DNA of 64,000 nt, taken from assembly GCA_948474755.1 (NCBI GenBank), contig CAOLHI010000565.1, forward strand, positions 248,001 to 312,000, read 5' to 3'. This DNA is from Ctenosaura bakeri (taxonomy: Eukaryota; Chordata; Lepidosauria; Squamata; Iguanidae). Position 1 is the stretch's first letter; the number at the start of each line of letters is the position of its first letter. Positions 37,408 through 48,510 of the stretch are shown here, piece after piece. The notes below the pieces were generated by a model. That model was not told the origin of the DNA. It did not search any database and saw nothing but the letters and a program-made list of their open reading frames with translations. The position numbers were made by a program, and so were the translations under genes.

Positions 37408-38217
37408 AAAGTGTTTTTACATCACAGAGATGTATCAGTTTAATCCTGCTTTAACTGTTATGGCTTCATCCTGAGGTAGGGCTAGAGAGTTCTGCTGCTG
37501 TAATTCAAGGGAGGGCAGTAGTGGTCTCTAGCAAAGAAATCTAAGTACTTTGTTTGTGTTTGTTACCCTAACAGGTGGAGGACTTTGGGGTCCACCAGCA
37601 ATGCCAGCATCTCCTTGGAATTTAGGGGAATTATTAGCTCAAAGGAGGCCTGTGAGAGGAGGGTAATGGCAGAATCTTTTTACCTGTGTATACCAGTACT
37701 AACTTTACAGAGGACTCCAGTTAGAAGTTAAACAGAGTATTTTATCAAAAATTAGCAAGCATACAGGAAACCAGATACTCTCAAGAACCATGCAGGGCTA
37801 TGAAAAAGTGAGGCAGGAAAGATTGGATAGAGAGAGGTTTGGTGGAAAGAGTGATAATTACCAGTCCTGAAGCAGAAGGTTGAATCAGAATGGCTCAGAC
37901 TGTGTGTCTGAAGACAGCACGGAGGAACAGGCATCTGGGGTTCCATGTGTAGCATAATGCCCAATTTACTACCAGGGCTGAGATCTTACTTTGGGACTGT
38001 TTAATGTAAATGTCTGCACACAAGAGTTACAGATTAAGGCAATGCATATTTTGAATGGCAACATTCTGCAGCTGAGCTGAGCTTCCAGATTTTCCAACCA
38101 AATGTGCAACATGCATCCATGTGCGTCAATATGCAGTGTGCATTTGTGTATATGCGCAATGCACATCCGCATTCAGAACGGTGCCACATGTGCCGCTGTG
38201 TTTCTGCAGTGTTGAAC
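37408..38217. other. Intergenic sequence
   Basis: No gene or repeat recognised. Around 38040-38200 many ATGTGCA/TGCAT words occur (AACATGCATCCATGTGCGTC), as a low-complexity flavour only. Confidence 0.4.
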
Positions 38218-39087
38218 TGTTACGCTGTATGTTGGGGGTCCCAGGAGGGGCACCCAAATAACCAAATAAAAGCACAAGATGGGAAAATTAAGCTTGAGCA
38301 CTCTCTTAAGCTAACGAGAGGCAGGGTAACTTCAGCTAGGATCTTGTACCCTATGTATACAGCGTCAGGTCAGAGAGCGGCTAGACAAGGTTTTAAAGTA
38401 ACAAATAATATTTTATTGAAGACAAGAAACAGGAAAGACAAAGCATATACTAGCTAACTGAGAAATAGAAATGGAGAGCTTTGGGGAATGGATAATACGA
38501 CACCTGGTCTCGTAGTCCTGGAGAGAAGAGAAGGTGGAGGGGAAGAAAGCTCAACGCAGTTCACTGAGGGGAGTTCACTGGACAAACCGACAGCAAGGGG
38601 GGATGGAAGTCCAAAGTGTTCCAAGGAAGTCCTGAAAATGGGGAGTTTTTATAGGGTGGAGTTTACCTACAGGCCATGCCATGCTCGGTGAGAACAAAGG
38701 AAATTTGGAGCTGGACAAAGGAGTTGGAAAAGGTCAGGTTTTGCATGATGAGCTTAACGCTGGATGACAATAGTATGGCCAGTATACTGATGGCTCAACA
38801 TAAAGGAATGGCTCGACACTTGGCCATGCGGCTTTGTGTAGATATGTCCCGAGCAAAGCCGGTTTGCAAGGAGGTTTTTCCTAAAGCATTGGAGAGGCTT
38901 AAGTTGCCTGCCTGAATGAGGTTTGGAATGTACAACCATTAACAGCCGCGCCCAATACGTGCTTGTCCAGTGGACCTCTGCAAACATGTGGGGTAGGGTG
39001 GCAGAGAAAGGTCGAGCAAAGGCCAAAGTATTTGATATCAAAAGGAGATCTAGTGCTCTTACCAGACATATCATAACCGTGATAACA
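38218..39087 (-). mobile_element. Solo LTR 1 of family X (endogenous retrovirus-like)
   Basis: 870 bases with TGTTACG...GATAACA ends, flanked by a perfect 4-bp duplication GAAC (38214-38217 and 39088-39091). Transcriptional orientation is minus: a TATA box reads as TTTTTATA on the + strand at 38646-38653 and the poly(A) hexamer as TTTATT at 38412-38417. No gag, pol or env sequence adjoins. The 4-bp duplication fits gammaretrovirus-like or some Ty3-type elements. It is a recombination product of a former provirus. Confidence 0.85.
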
Positions 39088-40311
39088 GAACTGTATGTAC
39101 ATATTCCAACATAGGAGAAAAAATATCCATCCACACATGATCTCATGAATGTGTCTGATGCCAAGAGAATTCCATCCAAATAACAGTTAAGACGTTTTTG
39201 AATGGAGACAAATGAGGAACAATAAACCGAGATGGCAGAGACCTAGACAGCTAAAGGATGATCCCAGTAGCACTGAACTTCATTTTCGAGAGCCAAATGA
39301 GTCCTGTTCTTTTATGCTGACAATCCAGAGGTTTTTGTGTTCCTTGAGTCACACATTTGTTCATTTTCAGAGGACAGCAACACATTTTGACAGCCTTCCC
39401 TCCATTAGGCATTTCACCTGGAAATGCTGCCAAAGTTCATCTTGAGATAATTGTCTTCCTTCTCAAATTACTGGAAGAGTCCAAAAGGCCTTTCTAATAC
39501 CCACTGCAACATTCTGAAAGCCAATTCTTTACCCCCACAAAAGCCACCAAAAACAGAGAAGGGATGACAGAGAATAAGAATAAGAATATTTCTTTCTAGA
39601 CATCGTCCAATAATATTAATTACTTCAGGAAAGCAGAGAAAATTATATAGGTAATTTGTAACTGTCAGAAATACCAGGGGCAAGCCAGAATGATATTTTT
39701 CTTAAAACAATAGCTTTTGTTTACATAAAATACTTGGATCTTCTCTTTGAAGGTGGAATCAAATCCTTTATCTGAGCTGTCAGCATTATAGATGGGGTCT
39801 GCATATAGAGATTTGCATAGCTTTTATCAAAGTGATGCAACTTAACTGATCCAATGTTTCATTTTTTTGTTTGTTTAATTTGAGAAGAAAGGTAATAATT
39901 CAGAAGTGTATGAAAAATGTGCTGCCTTTCGCCAGTCTCAAGCAGATCAGCTTTCTGATTTGCATGGGATGTTATTGAGATTTCATTGAAAGTTTCTTAT
40001 CTGGATTTTTATAAGCCTGCTTTGTGTCTGTCTCCCTTTAATATCAATATATTGTCCATGGGCGTTGCCATCAAATCTACATAAGCCTTGCTTGGTTTGC
40101 TTTTCAAGAAGCCATGCAGCCTTAAGATGTTGCTAGACGGTAAGTCCCATTAGCACTGGAATGCTCTCCCCTTAGAGGCCCGACTGGCATCAACACTCAT
40201 TTCTAATAGGCACAAAGGGAAAACTTTCACCAAGGCCTTTGGTCCTCGTTAATACTGATGAATATTGCTTTCAACAGATTTTAACAATCTCTTAAATGTT
40301 TTTTAACGTAT
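39088..40311. other. Intergenic sequence, AT-rich and repeat-poor
   Basis: 39580-40080 is AT-rich without recognised repeats, a possible conserved non-coding stretch. No gene is seen. Confidence 0.4.
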
Positions 40312-40430
40312 CCAGAGAAGAGTGATTAATGTGATCAAAGATCTGGAATCTAAACTTTATGGGGAATGCCTAACGGAGATGGGTATGTTCAGCTTGAGTT
40401 AGAGGAGACTGAGCAGTGACTTGGGCCATT
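40312..40430 (+). mobile_element. Old CR1-type LINE scrap
   Basis: It translates as QRRVINVIKDLESKLYGECL then TEMGMFSLS, the CR1-clade sequence around the MFSLxKRRL motif, heavily diverged and with a stop. The left arm of the 40434-41627 MITE interrupts it. Confidence 0.6.
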
Positions 40431-40433
40431 TCT

Positions 40434-41627
40434 GCATGTTACCGGATCCTGGTGACATCCCACAGGGATCCCGGTAGATCAGTGGTTCTCAACATTCCTA
40501 ATGCCACGACCCTTTAATACAGTTCCACATGTTGTGGTGACCCCCAACCATAAAATTATTTATTATTTACAATGGCTCCCCCTCTGGCAAAGGCCACCTC
40601 ACCGGCCAGGAACAGAGGGGAAGAAAGGGAGGGAAAGGGGAACTGTGCGTCTCCCTCAGGAAAATCTCCGAGAACCCCCCCCCCGGCTCTGCTTCTGCTT
40701 CTCTCTCATTTCTGCTGGGGGGGACAGTGTGGGAAATGTTTCCAGAGTGTCAGCCCTGGTCGGGGGGAAGAATCCCAGTGCCTTTGTCTTTTGCACCGGT
40801 CGCAGCTCTCTCTCCCAGAAAAGCGTCGCCTTTTGGCCCCTCAGCCCTTCCGCAGTGCCCCCCTCCATGGCGAGTGCGGCAGGGGCCATGGCAATGACGA
40901 GGCTTGCCCCCCATGCTGCCACCGCCCCCCCCAAGTTGGCCCATCAGACGGGAGGTTCTCTCAGTAGCAGAGGAGAGCGATTTCAGTCCTTTCTGAACAG
41001 AGGGCAGGAGGACGCAAGTGTGTGGTTCGCATTTGCGCACCACCACTCCTGCTGTGGTGAAGCTGTGGCCACACGTGCTTCTGCCAAAGGGGGCAGGAAG
41101 ACGCGAGTGCGTGGCTTGCACTTGCGCACCACCACCGAGGAGGTAATGGAGCCTAAGACCATCAGAAATAGGTATTTTCCGATGATCTTAGGCGACCCCT
41201 GTGAAAGGGTCGTTCGACCCCCAAAGGGGTCATGACCCACAGGTTGAGAACCACTGTGGTAGAGCCTTTACGGGGAGGGGAGCTTGACAGGAGTGATCCC
41301 CTCTGCACTGACTGCCTGTGGAAATGGAGAAGACAAGATGGCCACATCTCTGCAGCCAGGTATGTTCCCAGGCTGTGCTGGGGAAGGAAGTATGTGGCCA
41401 TCACAATTCCTGACCCTCCACACCTCAGGTAAGTGCTGAAGGGTGGCAGATGCACTGCACAATCAGCGGTCACTGATGGGGAAAACCCATCAATGATTTG
41501 TGTCACGATCATGCCACCTGGGGACAGGAGAACAATGGGATATGGACAATATCATGCATAAGTGTTGTCTGGATGCTGCCCTTCTCCCATCTCCAAAGTG
41601 GGACAATGATATCCTGCAGAAAAGGCC
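40434..41627. mobile_element. Harbinger-like MITE containing a SPIN-like insertion
   Basis: Terminus GGCCATTTCTGCATG on the left and CTGCAGAAAAGGCC on the right are inverted copies, with TTG on each side (40431-40433, 41628-41630). The same terminus type is on the MITEs at 47637, 51954, 59608, 62213 and 63144. Bases 40480-41256 are a separate element inserted in it. One caution: the left flank is CR1-like and the right flank SINE-like, so the TTG match could be chance. Confidence 0.6.
40480..41256. mobile_element. SPIN-like hAT transposon with GC-rich internal cargo
   Basis: The left end CAGTGGTTCTCAACATTCCT continues ATGCCACGACCCTTTAATAC and GTTGTGGTGACCCCCAACCA. The right end reads CGACCCCTGTGAAAGGGTCG, CCCCCAAAGGGGTCATGACC and GGTTGAGAACCACTG. 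These are the ends of SPIN, a hAT family known for horizontal spread among tetrapods. Flanks CGGTAGAT and TGGTAGAG agree at 6 of 8 positions, as expected for an aged 8-bp hAT duplication. The interior from about 40565 to 41150 is GC-rich and does not match the short non-autonomous SPIN body I know. The 244-codon frame at 40501-41235 shows no transposase motif. Confidence 0.8.
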
Positions 41628-41630
41628 TTG

Positions 41631-41790
41631 GACTTGGGGAGACTAGGCTCTGAATTTCTGTTTGGCTATGGAAACCCGCTTGGGCAATTCAGATTCTCAG
41701 ACACAAAGGCAGGGATTGACAATCCTCTCCTGAACTACTCTTGCCAAGAAAACTCAATAATGGGGTTGTCATAGGGTCACAGCGACAAGG
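41631..41790 (+). mobile_element. tRNA-derived SINE body (5'-truncated)
   Basis: GACTAGGCTCTGAATTTCTG, GGCTATGGAAACCCGCTTGG, ACTACTCTTGCCAAGAAAAC and GGGGTTGTCATAGGGTCACA follow the order of the SINE at 20350 and 63035. The tRNA head is missing up to the MITE edge. Confidence 0.6.
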
Positions 41791-42534
41791 AGGAGGAGAA
41801 GGGGACACCCACTGGATTCTGGATCCTGGTATTGCACAGATGGACTGCTTTCTCCCTGGTATGCTCACATTTTTGTTTGCAAGAGAACTTGGGAAAAAAA
41901 TTCCTTCAGGGAAGAATATTGAGTCCTGCCTGTTTTAACTTCACCACAAAAGTTAGTAGTCCCCCGTCATACCGTCCTCAATCTTCTCAGTGAAAACTCA
42001 ACCTGGATTCTGATGCCCCCTCAGGCATTTTTCACCCCTGCCCTGCCTTGCTTTGATGCTCAGCTTGAATTACTGTGTGTGCTCCTCACTTCCCAAAATG
42101 ATCAGAGATCACAGGGTGTGAACAAACATCTGAGCTTGGTTTCCTTCAGATGAGCAAGACCTAGAGGCCTGCGTTGTCATTTCAACATTTGTTTTCTTCA
42201 CAAGTATACAAGCAGAGCATGCCCACAGGGCAGCTCTCCAGATCAGGCTTGTTGGTACATTGATGCATTTATTTAATTATATATAACCCACCTTTCTCCC
42301 AAAACGGGACTCAAGCTAGCAATATGATCTAAAACAAAATATAGTCAAAACTAGGAATAACTTTTAAAAGAACCATGTTAATAGAATTAATTGACAGTAA
42401 TTTTTAAAAGGCCTTTAATAGTGGCTGAAAAGTTTTAAAAAGAATTTAAAGAGAAGTATAGTAATAAGATTAATTGAAAGCAATTTTAAAAAGTTCTTTA
42501 GTAGTGGTTGTGGTTGTGGTGATGGTGATGGTGA
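41791..42534. other. Intergenic sequence with an L2-type tail
   Basis: 42262-42500 looks like a reversed L2-like 3' end (ATTTATTTAATTATATATAA, CACCTTTCTCCCAAAACGGG). The rest is unassigned. Confidence 0.45.
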
Positions 42535-42535
42535 A

Positions 42536-42566
<31 letters not shown>
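42535..42566. repeat. (GAT)n microsatellite
   Basis: About ten GAT units within a longer GGTGATGGT-type tract starting near 42505. Confidence 0.92.
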
Positions 42567-42824
42567 TGATACAATACACCCCAATTAAAAGACCTCCTGA
42601 ACAGACAGTTAACACTCAAAGAACTGACTTGAGATAGAATTAAACTTGAAAATAACAGATTGAATAGCACCATTTATGGACCTCAGCTCCTTTTAAATCT
42701 AACTCAACTTTAATTAAGAGGAATACTCTTAGATTGTGCACAAACGATATCTCACCTCAATTAAACTAACTAGATGAGTCAAAAACATTGCTCCTAAATG
42801 TTGGAAAGGGTGCAGTGCTAAGAA
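42567..42824. other. Intergenic sequence
   Basis: AT-rich sequence, no feature recognised. Confidence 0.35.
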
Positions 42825-43300
42825 GGATATCAACAAGCCAGTATGTGTCCAGAGGAGGGTGACCAAAATGGTGGAGGGTCTAGAAGCCATGAAGCCCTGT
42901 GAGGAACATCTCAGGGAGCTGGGTATGTTTAGCTTGGAGAAGAGAAGGTTAAGAGAAGGGGACGTGGTAGCCATGTTTAAATATTTGAAGGGATGCCATG
43001 TAGAGAAAGGAGAGGGCTTGTTTTCTGCTGCTCCAGAGGCCAGGACAAGGAGCAATGGATTCAAGCTGCAGGAAAGGAGATTCCACCTGAACCTCAGGAA
43101 GAACTTCCTGACAGTCAGAGCTATTTGGCAGTGGAATATGCTGCCTCCATGGAGTGTGGTGGAGTCTCCTTCCTTGGCGGTTTTTAAGCAGAGGCTGGAT
43201 GGCCATCTGTCAGGAGTGCTTTGATGGGTGTTCCTGCATAGCACGTGGTTGGACTGGATGGCCCCTGTGGTCTCTTTCAAATCTATGATTCTGTGAGTCT
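42825..43300 (+). mobile_element. CR1 LINE, 5'-truncated 3' end
   Basis: Frame 42859-43224 (121 codons) runs MTKMVEGLEAMKPCEEHLRE through [15 protein letters not shown]. The tail decays to CTATGATTCTGTGAGTCTGT near 43300. Confidence 0.9.
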
Positions 43301-43833
43301 GTGGTACACTTATTCATTTGTGGCTTGGCTGCCCAAAGTTAAATAATTTTTGGCACATTATTCTTCAAATAATCTCTAGAGTTAATGGTCAAAGAGTTTC
43401 GTTTTGTCTTGGTCTGCTATTTCTATCTCTTTATTTATAAAATATTAAGAACTTGAAACATCACCATCATCATCATCATCGTTGTTGTTGTTGTTGTTGT
43501 TGTTGTTGTTATGGCTGCTTGTATGGAAATAGCAAAACATTGTAAAATGGGAGAAAAAGGTATGGGGCTACTAGTGAATGGAAAAAATTATTGAATAATA
43601 TTTGCGTCTACAAGAGTCAAATAAGGAGAGGCAGCTTTATTGAACTTTGGTTTCTGTTTATGGAATACATGAAAACAAAAGGACATCTCCTGCAAGCTTC
43701 TGAGAATCATCAGGGCCTCTGGATAGATCTTCTAACCCCAGACACAGATGTCTCCAATGATGAAAACTCTGAGCACTCCTTCAAGTTATGACTCCTCTAA
43801 ATAAAACAAAGAAGACATTTTATCAACTGCATA
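43301..43833. other. Intergenic sequence with a compound microsatellite
   Basis: 43464-43480 is (CAT)n, immediately followed by (GTT)n at 43481-43510. The rest is unassigned. Confidence 0.6.
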
Positions 43834-44738
43834 TGTTACCCTGATTTCTGGGGGTCCTGTGAGGGACACCTAAGTGCGCTCCAAATTACAAAGGTGAGAT
43901 TTAGTCAAAAGAGCACAAGCTAGCACTACGAGCGGAAGGGCAACGGAGCGAGATCTTTTATCCAATGTCTACAGGGTCAGACTGAGTCAAGGAGCAAACT
44001 GAAGTAAATAATAATTGTTGTTTTTATTAAAATACAGGCAAACAAGTGTATGCAACACACTCTCACAGAGAACTATAGAAATAAAGGTTGGAGTTGGATA
44101 GAAGGATTTTTAGAGGGATAGTTGGTATGGGAATACTACACCTGTCCTGAAGCCCAGGTAGTCAGAAGAAGAAGTTTGTGGAAATGGAGATTCTCAGCAT
44201 GTGGAGCTGAGGGGAAGGCTCACCAAACAAAGCGGCAGCAAAGCAGGATGGAAGCCAGGAGCGATCCAAGGAAGCTCTCAAAGTCAGGGATTCTTATAGG
44301 GAAAATATGACCGTAGGCTAGTCAGTACTTGGAGACAACAATGAGTTTCAGGCTGGAGACAAAGCCTCCAAAAGGTCAGAATTTTACATGATTGGGTTAA
44401 GTCTGAATTGTCAATAGAGTAGCCAGTATGCAAATGCAGAGTGCTTGACAGATGAGGATTCGTCTAATCAAACTGCCTGCTTGGGGCAGGGAGTTCTTTG
44501 TAAGTAGCGTGCATACATAATATGGTACTTGCCTTGAGGTCTCCTGAAGCAGCGGGTTGGCTATTTCCGGCCTGTCTGTTTTGTGTGGAATATTACAGCG
44601 ATTAGTGGCCGTCCCTGTCTGCGAGCTTGTCCGGGGGCCTTGCAAGCACGTGAAGAGGAATAGGTAAAGAAGGCCAAATTGTTGATATCAAAAGGATATC
44701 TAACATCCCACAAGTCTGGGCTATAAACTACGGTAACA
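43834..44738 (-). mobile_element. Solo LTR 2 of family X, more decayed
   Basis: TGTTACCCTGATTTCTGGGG to CTACGGTAACA, 905 bases, same family and orientation as LTR 1. Flanks are CATA and CATG, a 4-bp duplication with one change. The TATA position reads TCTTATA on the + strand (44289-44297), so the promoter box is altered, which agrees with an older copy. No internal retroviral coding adjoins. Confidence 0.8.
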
Positions 44739-45134
44739 CATGACTTAACTTGAACTACTTGTGCAGTCTAACCCGTTCAGTTTCTAGTTCATTAATTTCT
44801 AATGTTTTATCCTTTTGGAAAAAATCTCTCTTTACTTGTTTGATTGTTTATGAAGCTGTAAAACATAACATGTGCTAAAAAATGTTTTTTTAAAAAAATG
44901 AGTGGGTAAACAAAAAGGTTTACCTCTGGAAAAAGTACAATGAGGGGGCCAGTGTAGCTTCCCGTTTGAATTCCACAGTCTGGAACCAGCCACTGAGAAG
45001 GCTCTCTTCTGTGTCCTCACCAAACATGCCTGTGATGGTGGTGGTGGGACTGGGAAAAAGCCATCCCCTAAGGACCTTAAAGCTTGGCCAGATTGATATT
45101 ATGAGATATAATTTTTACTAGTCCACCCACCCAC
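44739..45134 (-). mobile_element. L2 LINE C-terminal scrap within spacer
   Basis: On the minus strand 44940-45010 encodes RAFSVAGSRLWNS, the L2 C-terminal motif, and 45010-45100 matches L2 3'UTR phrases (CCTAAGGACCTTAAAGCTTG). Orientation and reading are disturbed by small deletions. The first ~190 bases of the span are unassigned. Confidence 0.5.
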
Positions 45135-45606
45135 CTTCCTATATTTGGTGAAATATGATCTAGATGGAAAAATACATCAATTGGCATTGATACAAAATAG
45201 ATCCTGATGTAACTGTAAGGTCAGGTTGGACAGAGTCAAAATGTGCTGCAAAGTAGGTCAGAGATCCCCTCTAGGTACAGCCAAGGTCATTGTCAGGACA
45301 ATCACCAGGTAATTCCAGAGATAATTCCCTAAAACTTTGCTATTTCTTTCCTCCCTTCATCCTTTGGTTAGCTCTTGTGAGAGTCTGTAGTGCTTGGATC
45401 TTTTATATGTGTGACTGAACCCTCTAATAAAACACATTTTAGTTCATTTTGGAATCTCTGGCTGGTTCTTCCCTGTGGAGATCTTGTAAAGATTGGTGGA
45501 AGATCTCATTAGGTTACCCACTCTTGCAGGCCTCCTAATTGAGCTAATTAATTCCCCATTGTCATATGGGGGTACTGTCATCACGAATGGACATTTTGGG
45601 GTAACA
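45135..45606 (+). mobile_element. Deleted LTR of family Y
   Basis: GTACAGCCAAGGTCATTGTC, TAGTGCTTGGATCTTTTATA, ACATTTTGGGGTAACA and surrounding text parallel the outer LTR at 54197-56057. AATAAA lies at 45427. It ends GGGTAACA at 45606. The middle (promoter) part of U3 is missing relative to the other copy. Confidence 0.55.
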
Positions 45607-46389
45607 TGAACTTTCAGATAGCAAGACACAGCAAGATCCTGCACCTCCAGAGTGCTTTCACACAATGATTATCCCCCTGAGAATGGGAGATTCCACCTCA
45701 GTGTTTTTGTAGGAAGCCGAAGCTGGAATAAAAAATACTTGGCAGAAGGGCATGGAGGGCATGGCTTGAAAACAAGAAGACAAAACAAGACTTAAAGCAT
45801 TTCAAGAGATTCTCCATGGCCAATTGCACTCTCCTGACCCCAACTTATATAGGAGAAGGAGCTGATGAGGTCTTCAAGAGCCAAAGCTGATGTAGAACAT
45901 GTTTCTCTGGCTGATATTTGTCAGTTCAATTAGAAAGTTCCTGGCCTGATCCTGGAAGAAAGTAAGTTTTGTAATTGAAAATTAATTCATACTGGAAAGT
46001 GCAGTCAATAGACAATTACCGAGATACAGTACTGTGTTTATTGCTTGGTGGAATTCGGCTGACAATTTATACGAGCTGAAGGCAATTATCTTCACATTCA
46101 AGGAATGGACAGGAGAGATGGAACTTAATTACTGCACAAGCCTTTCTTATGACTTCCTTATTGTGTGTAAATAAGCATCAAATGGGCACCCATAAAAACA
46201 AAAACCTATTTTGAATGGCCAAAAATTGGCATTAGCGTCAAAATTATTAAGAGGTAGCAAACTGATTGGATGATTCTTATCCCATCAGGATTAATCTTAG
46301 CATGAGTCCTTACAGACCCAAAAGCAATTGATCTGTTTGCTTGCATAACAACTGCCAAACATAACTCTGTGCTCCTGGTCAGCTGAAAG
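45607..46389. other. Intergenic sequence, unique-looking
   Basis: 46000-46330 is AT-rich and free of repeats that I recognise. No gene. Confidence 0.4.
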
Positions 46390-47515
46390 GAAGATCAAGG
46401 AAAAGAGAATCTGCTTGTGCTGGATGGCGTTATACTTCTCTTGAAATCTGAGGCTTGCAGCTTGGGTGTTCTCCTGGAGTCAGCTCTGTGCCTGAATGCC
46501 CAGGTTTCAGAAGTAGCCAGGAGTGCATTTGCACAGCTAAAACTTGTGCATACACTGTGCCCATTCCTTGAGGCATTGAAGGGACACATACCTTGATTAC
46601 ATTTTGGATGGACTACTGCAGTGCACTCTATGGGAAGCTGCCTTTGGAAACTGGAAACTTCAGTGACCTCAAAATGCTGCAGTCAGAATGCTGACCTGGG
46701 TCCAGTTATAGGGAGGATATAAATTCCTTGTTAAAACAGCTTCATTGGCTACTAGTTCATTTCTGAGCATAGGTCAAGATGCATGACCTGTAGAGGCTTG
46801 CACAGCTTAGGTCCAAACTATCTGAATGTTTATCTCCCCATAACAACTTGCCAGAATTTTAATATTTTAATATTTTCAGGGGAAGGATTTCTCTTGGTCC
46901 TGCTACCATCACAGTCTCATTTGGTGAAGACACAGGGGAGAGACTTCTCAGTGCTTGCTCCCATCCTCTGAAAATCTCTTCTGCAGGAGGCTAGGCTGGT
47001 TCTCCTCCCTGCCTTCCTTTCCACCAACAAGCATAGACTTTTTATTTATTTATTTGCATCCCGCCTCTCCATATGGATCGAGGCAGCAAACAACTTACAA
47101 ATAGCATGTATTTTGAAACATTTCTATACATGCCCCCAACAAGCTGGGGTACTCATTTTACCAACCTGCGAAAGGATGGAAGACTGAGTCAACCTTGGAG
47201 CCGGGCAGGATCGAACTCACAACCTTGTGGCTTGCAGTACTGGCATTTAACCACTGCGCCACCATGGCTAAGTTTAAGCAGGCTTTTAAGCTAGAAGTAG
47301 GAAAACTTCTTATTGGGATATTTTATTTTATATAAATAAATAACTTCTGCATATTTTAAAATGATTTTGTAACGATTTTTTGAGGTTATTTTAATTGTTT
47401 TAAAATTTCATTGGACATTTTAAAAAAAATCGCAAAATTGTCTGTTTCTAGAAGCTGCATTGGGTCTCACTTTGGAAGAAAGGCGGCATACAAACACAAT
47501 AAATAAATAAATAAT
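46390..47515 (+). mobile_element. L2 LINE C-terminal and 3' end, with SINE inserted
   Basis: The + strand translates in pieces to LGVLLESALCLNAQVSEVAR, a MDYCSALYGKLPLET block and LLKQLHWLL, the ordered C-terminal landmarks of L2 reverse transcriptase. The 3'UTR ends at AAGAAAGGCGGCATACAAAC and AATAAATAAATAAATAA near 47515. The SINE at 47038-47263 splits it. Confidence 0.75.
47038..47263 (-). mobile_element. tRNA-derived SINE, type A (L2-like tail)
   Basis: The same head and tail as 27230-27451, in minus orientation: GCCGGGCAGGATCGAACTCA (B-box reversed), ACCACTGCGCCACC (start). Inserted in an L2 3'UTR. Confidence 0.75.
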
Positions 47516-47636
47516 AACTTGATTTTCAAGGCTGTTGTGACATCACAGATGTGATCTATTTGGTCAGCCATTTGCTTGTTTCTGGAGTCCAGCTACGTGG
47601 TGATCTGTGCCAGTATGAACAGAATGCTATGTCTAA

Positions 47637-48026
47637 GGCCATTTCTGCACGGCGTGGCTATCCCACAGTTAGGACACGATGGCAGCGTGCCACGGGTCAT
47701 GCTTCTGCATGATGTCGTTGTGCTTCTACCACCATCTTGTCACTGTGCATCTTGTGGGCACAGTATCTGAAAAAATGGAAAAAAATCCATTTTACATTTA
47801 GCATGCACAGTGCAGAACGGCAGAAACACGCTGATCATGCTTCCTTCCCCAGAGTCGCAATGGGAAGCATCTGTCTGTGCTGCAGAAGGAAGGAAGAGAT
47901 GGGGCCAGAGCGCTCCCTTCCACAGTGACCTGGTAAACTGTAGAGGGGAGCATTCCTAGTGCACTCCCTTTCCTGCCAGGGCTGCAATTAAATGATGTAC
48001 CGGAGCATTAGCATGTGCAAATGGCC
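47637..48026. mobile_element. Harbinger-like MITE
   Basis: Inverted ends GGCCATTTCTGCACGGC and CATGTGCAAATGGCC with a perfect 3-bp duplication TAA (47634-47636, 48027-48029). The interior is non-coding and shares phrases such as GTGCACAGTGACAAGATGG-like text only loosely with relatives. Confidence 0.72.
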
Positions 48027-48310
48027 TAAACAACCAAGACCCTAAGAATGGTGGAGAGCAGGGTGAAGAAGGAAGCTCCTTTTTCCACCTCACCCAATTT
48101 TCTACCAGACCTAGAGAAAAAATGACAAAGTGATCTTATCAACATCTTTTTAAAATGGCAGCTGGTGGCTTCCATCTCAGTGTGGCAGAGAGTCAGCTGT
48201 TGGTTTTGGTGAGAATTTTAACGGTGTTCCCCAAGGAGTTGAATCCTACTCCCAACAGATTCAGCACTTTCTTTCTTTTTTCGTTCTTTTTCTTTTTTCT
48301 TTTTAATATA
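48027..48310. other. Intergenic sequence with a pyrimidine tract
   Basis: A T/C-rich run at 48270-48305 may be a reversed LINE poly(A) tail into which the next SINE inserted. Confidence 0.35.
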
Positions 48311-48510
48311 TAGCAATAGCAATAGCATTTATTTTTATACCGCTTATCAACCCGAGTGTTATCTAAGCGGTTTACAATGTGTTTTTTAGCTAATTGCCCC
48401 CAACAATCTGGGTACTCATTTTACCGACCTGCGGAAGGATGGAAGGCTGAGTCAACCTTGGAGCCCGGCAGGATTGAACTCACGACCTTGCGATTGCAGT
48501 ACTAGCATTT
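48311..48510 (-). mobile_element. tRNA-derived SINE, type B (Bov-B-type tail), head-truncated
   Basis: The reversed tail TAGCAATAGCAATAGCATTT, CGCTTATCAACCCGAGTGTT and CTAAGCGGTTTACAATGTG precedes the body and B-box (GCAGGATTGAACTCACGACC). It lacks the first ~15 bases of the head. Confidence 0.72.

Noticed and set aside
40501..41235. 244-codon open frame in GC-rich DNA
   Set aside because: It begins in the left end of a SPIN-like transposon and ends in its right end. It has no transposase or other domain, and overlapping frames of comparable length exist on the other strand.
43464..43510. Tandem triplets considered as a CRISPR-like or regulated array
   Set aside because: They are plain (CAT)n and (GTT)n microsatellites without spacers.
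38218..44738. LTR 1 and LTR 2 as the two ends of one provirus
   Set aside because: They share orientation and family, but each has its own target duplication, and the interval holds CR1, SPIN-like and MITE sequence with no retroviral coding.
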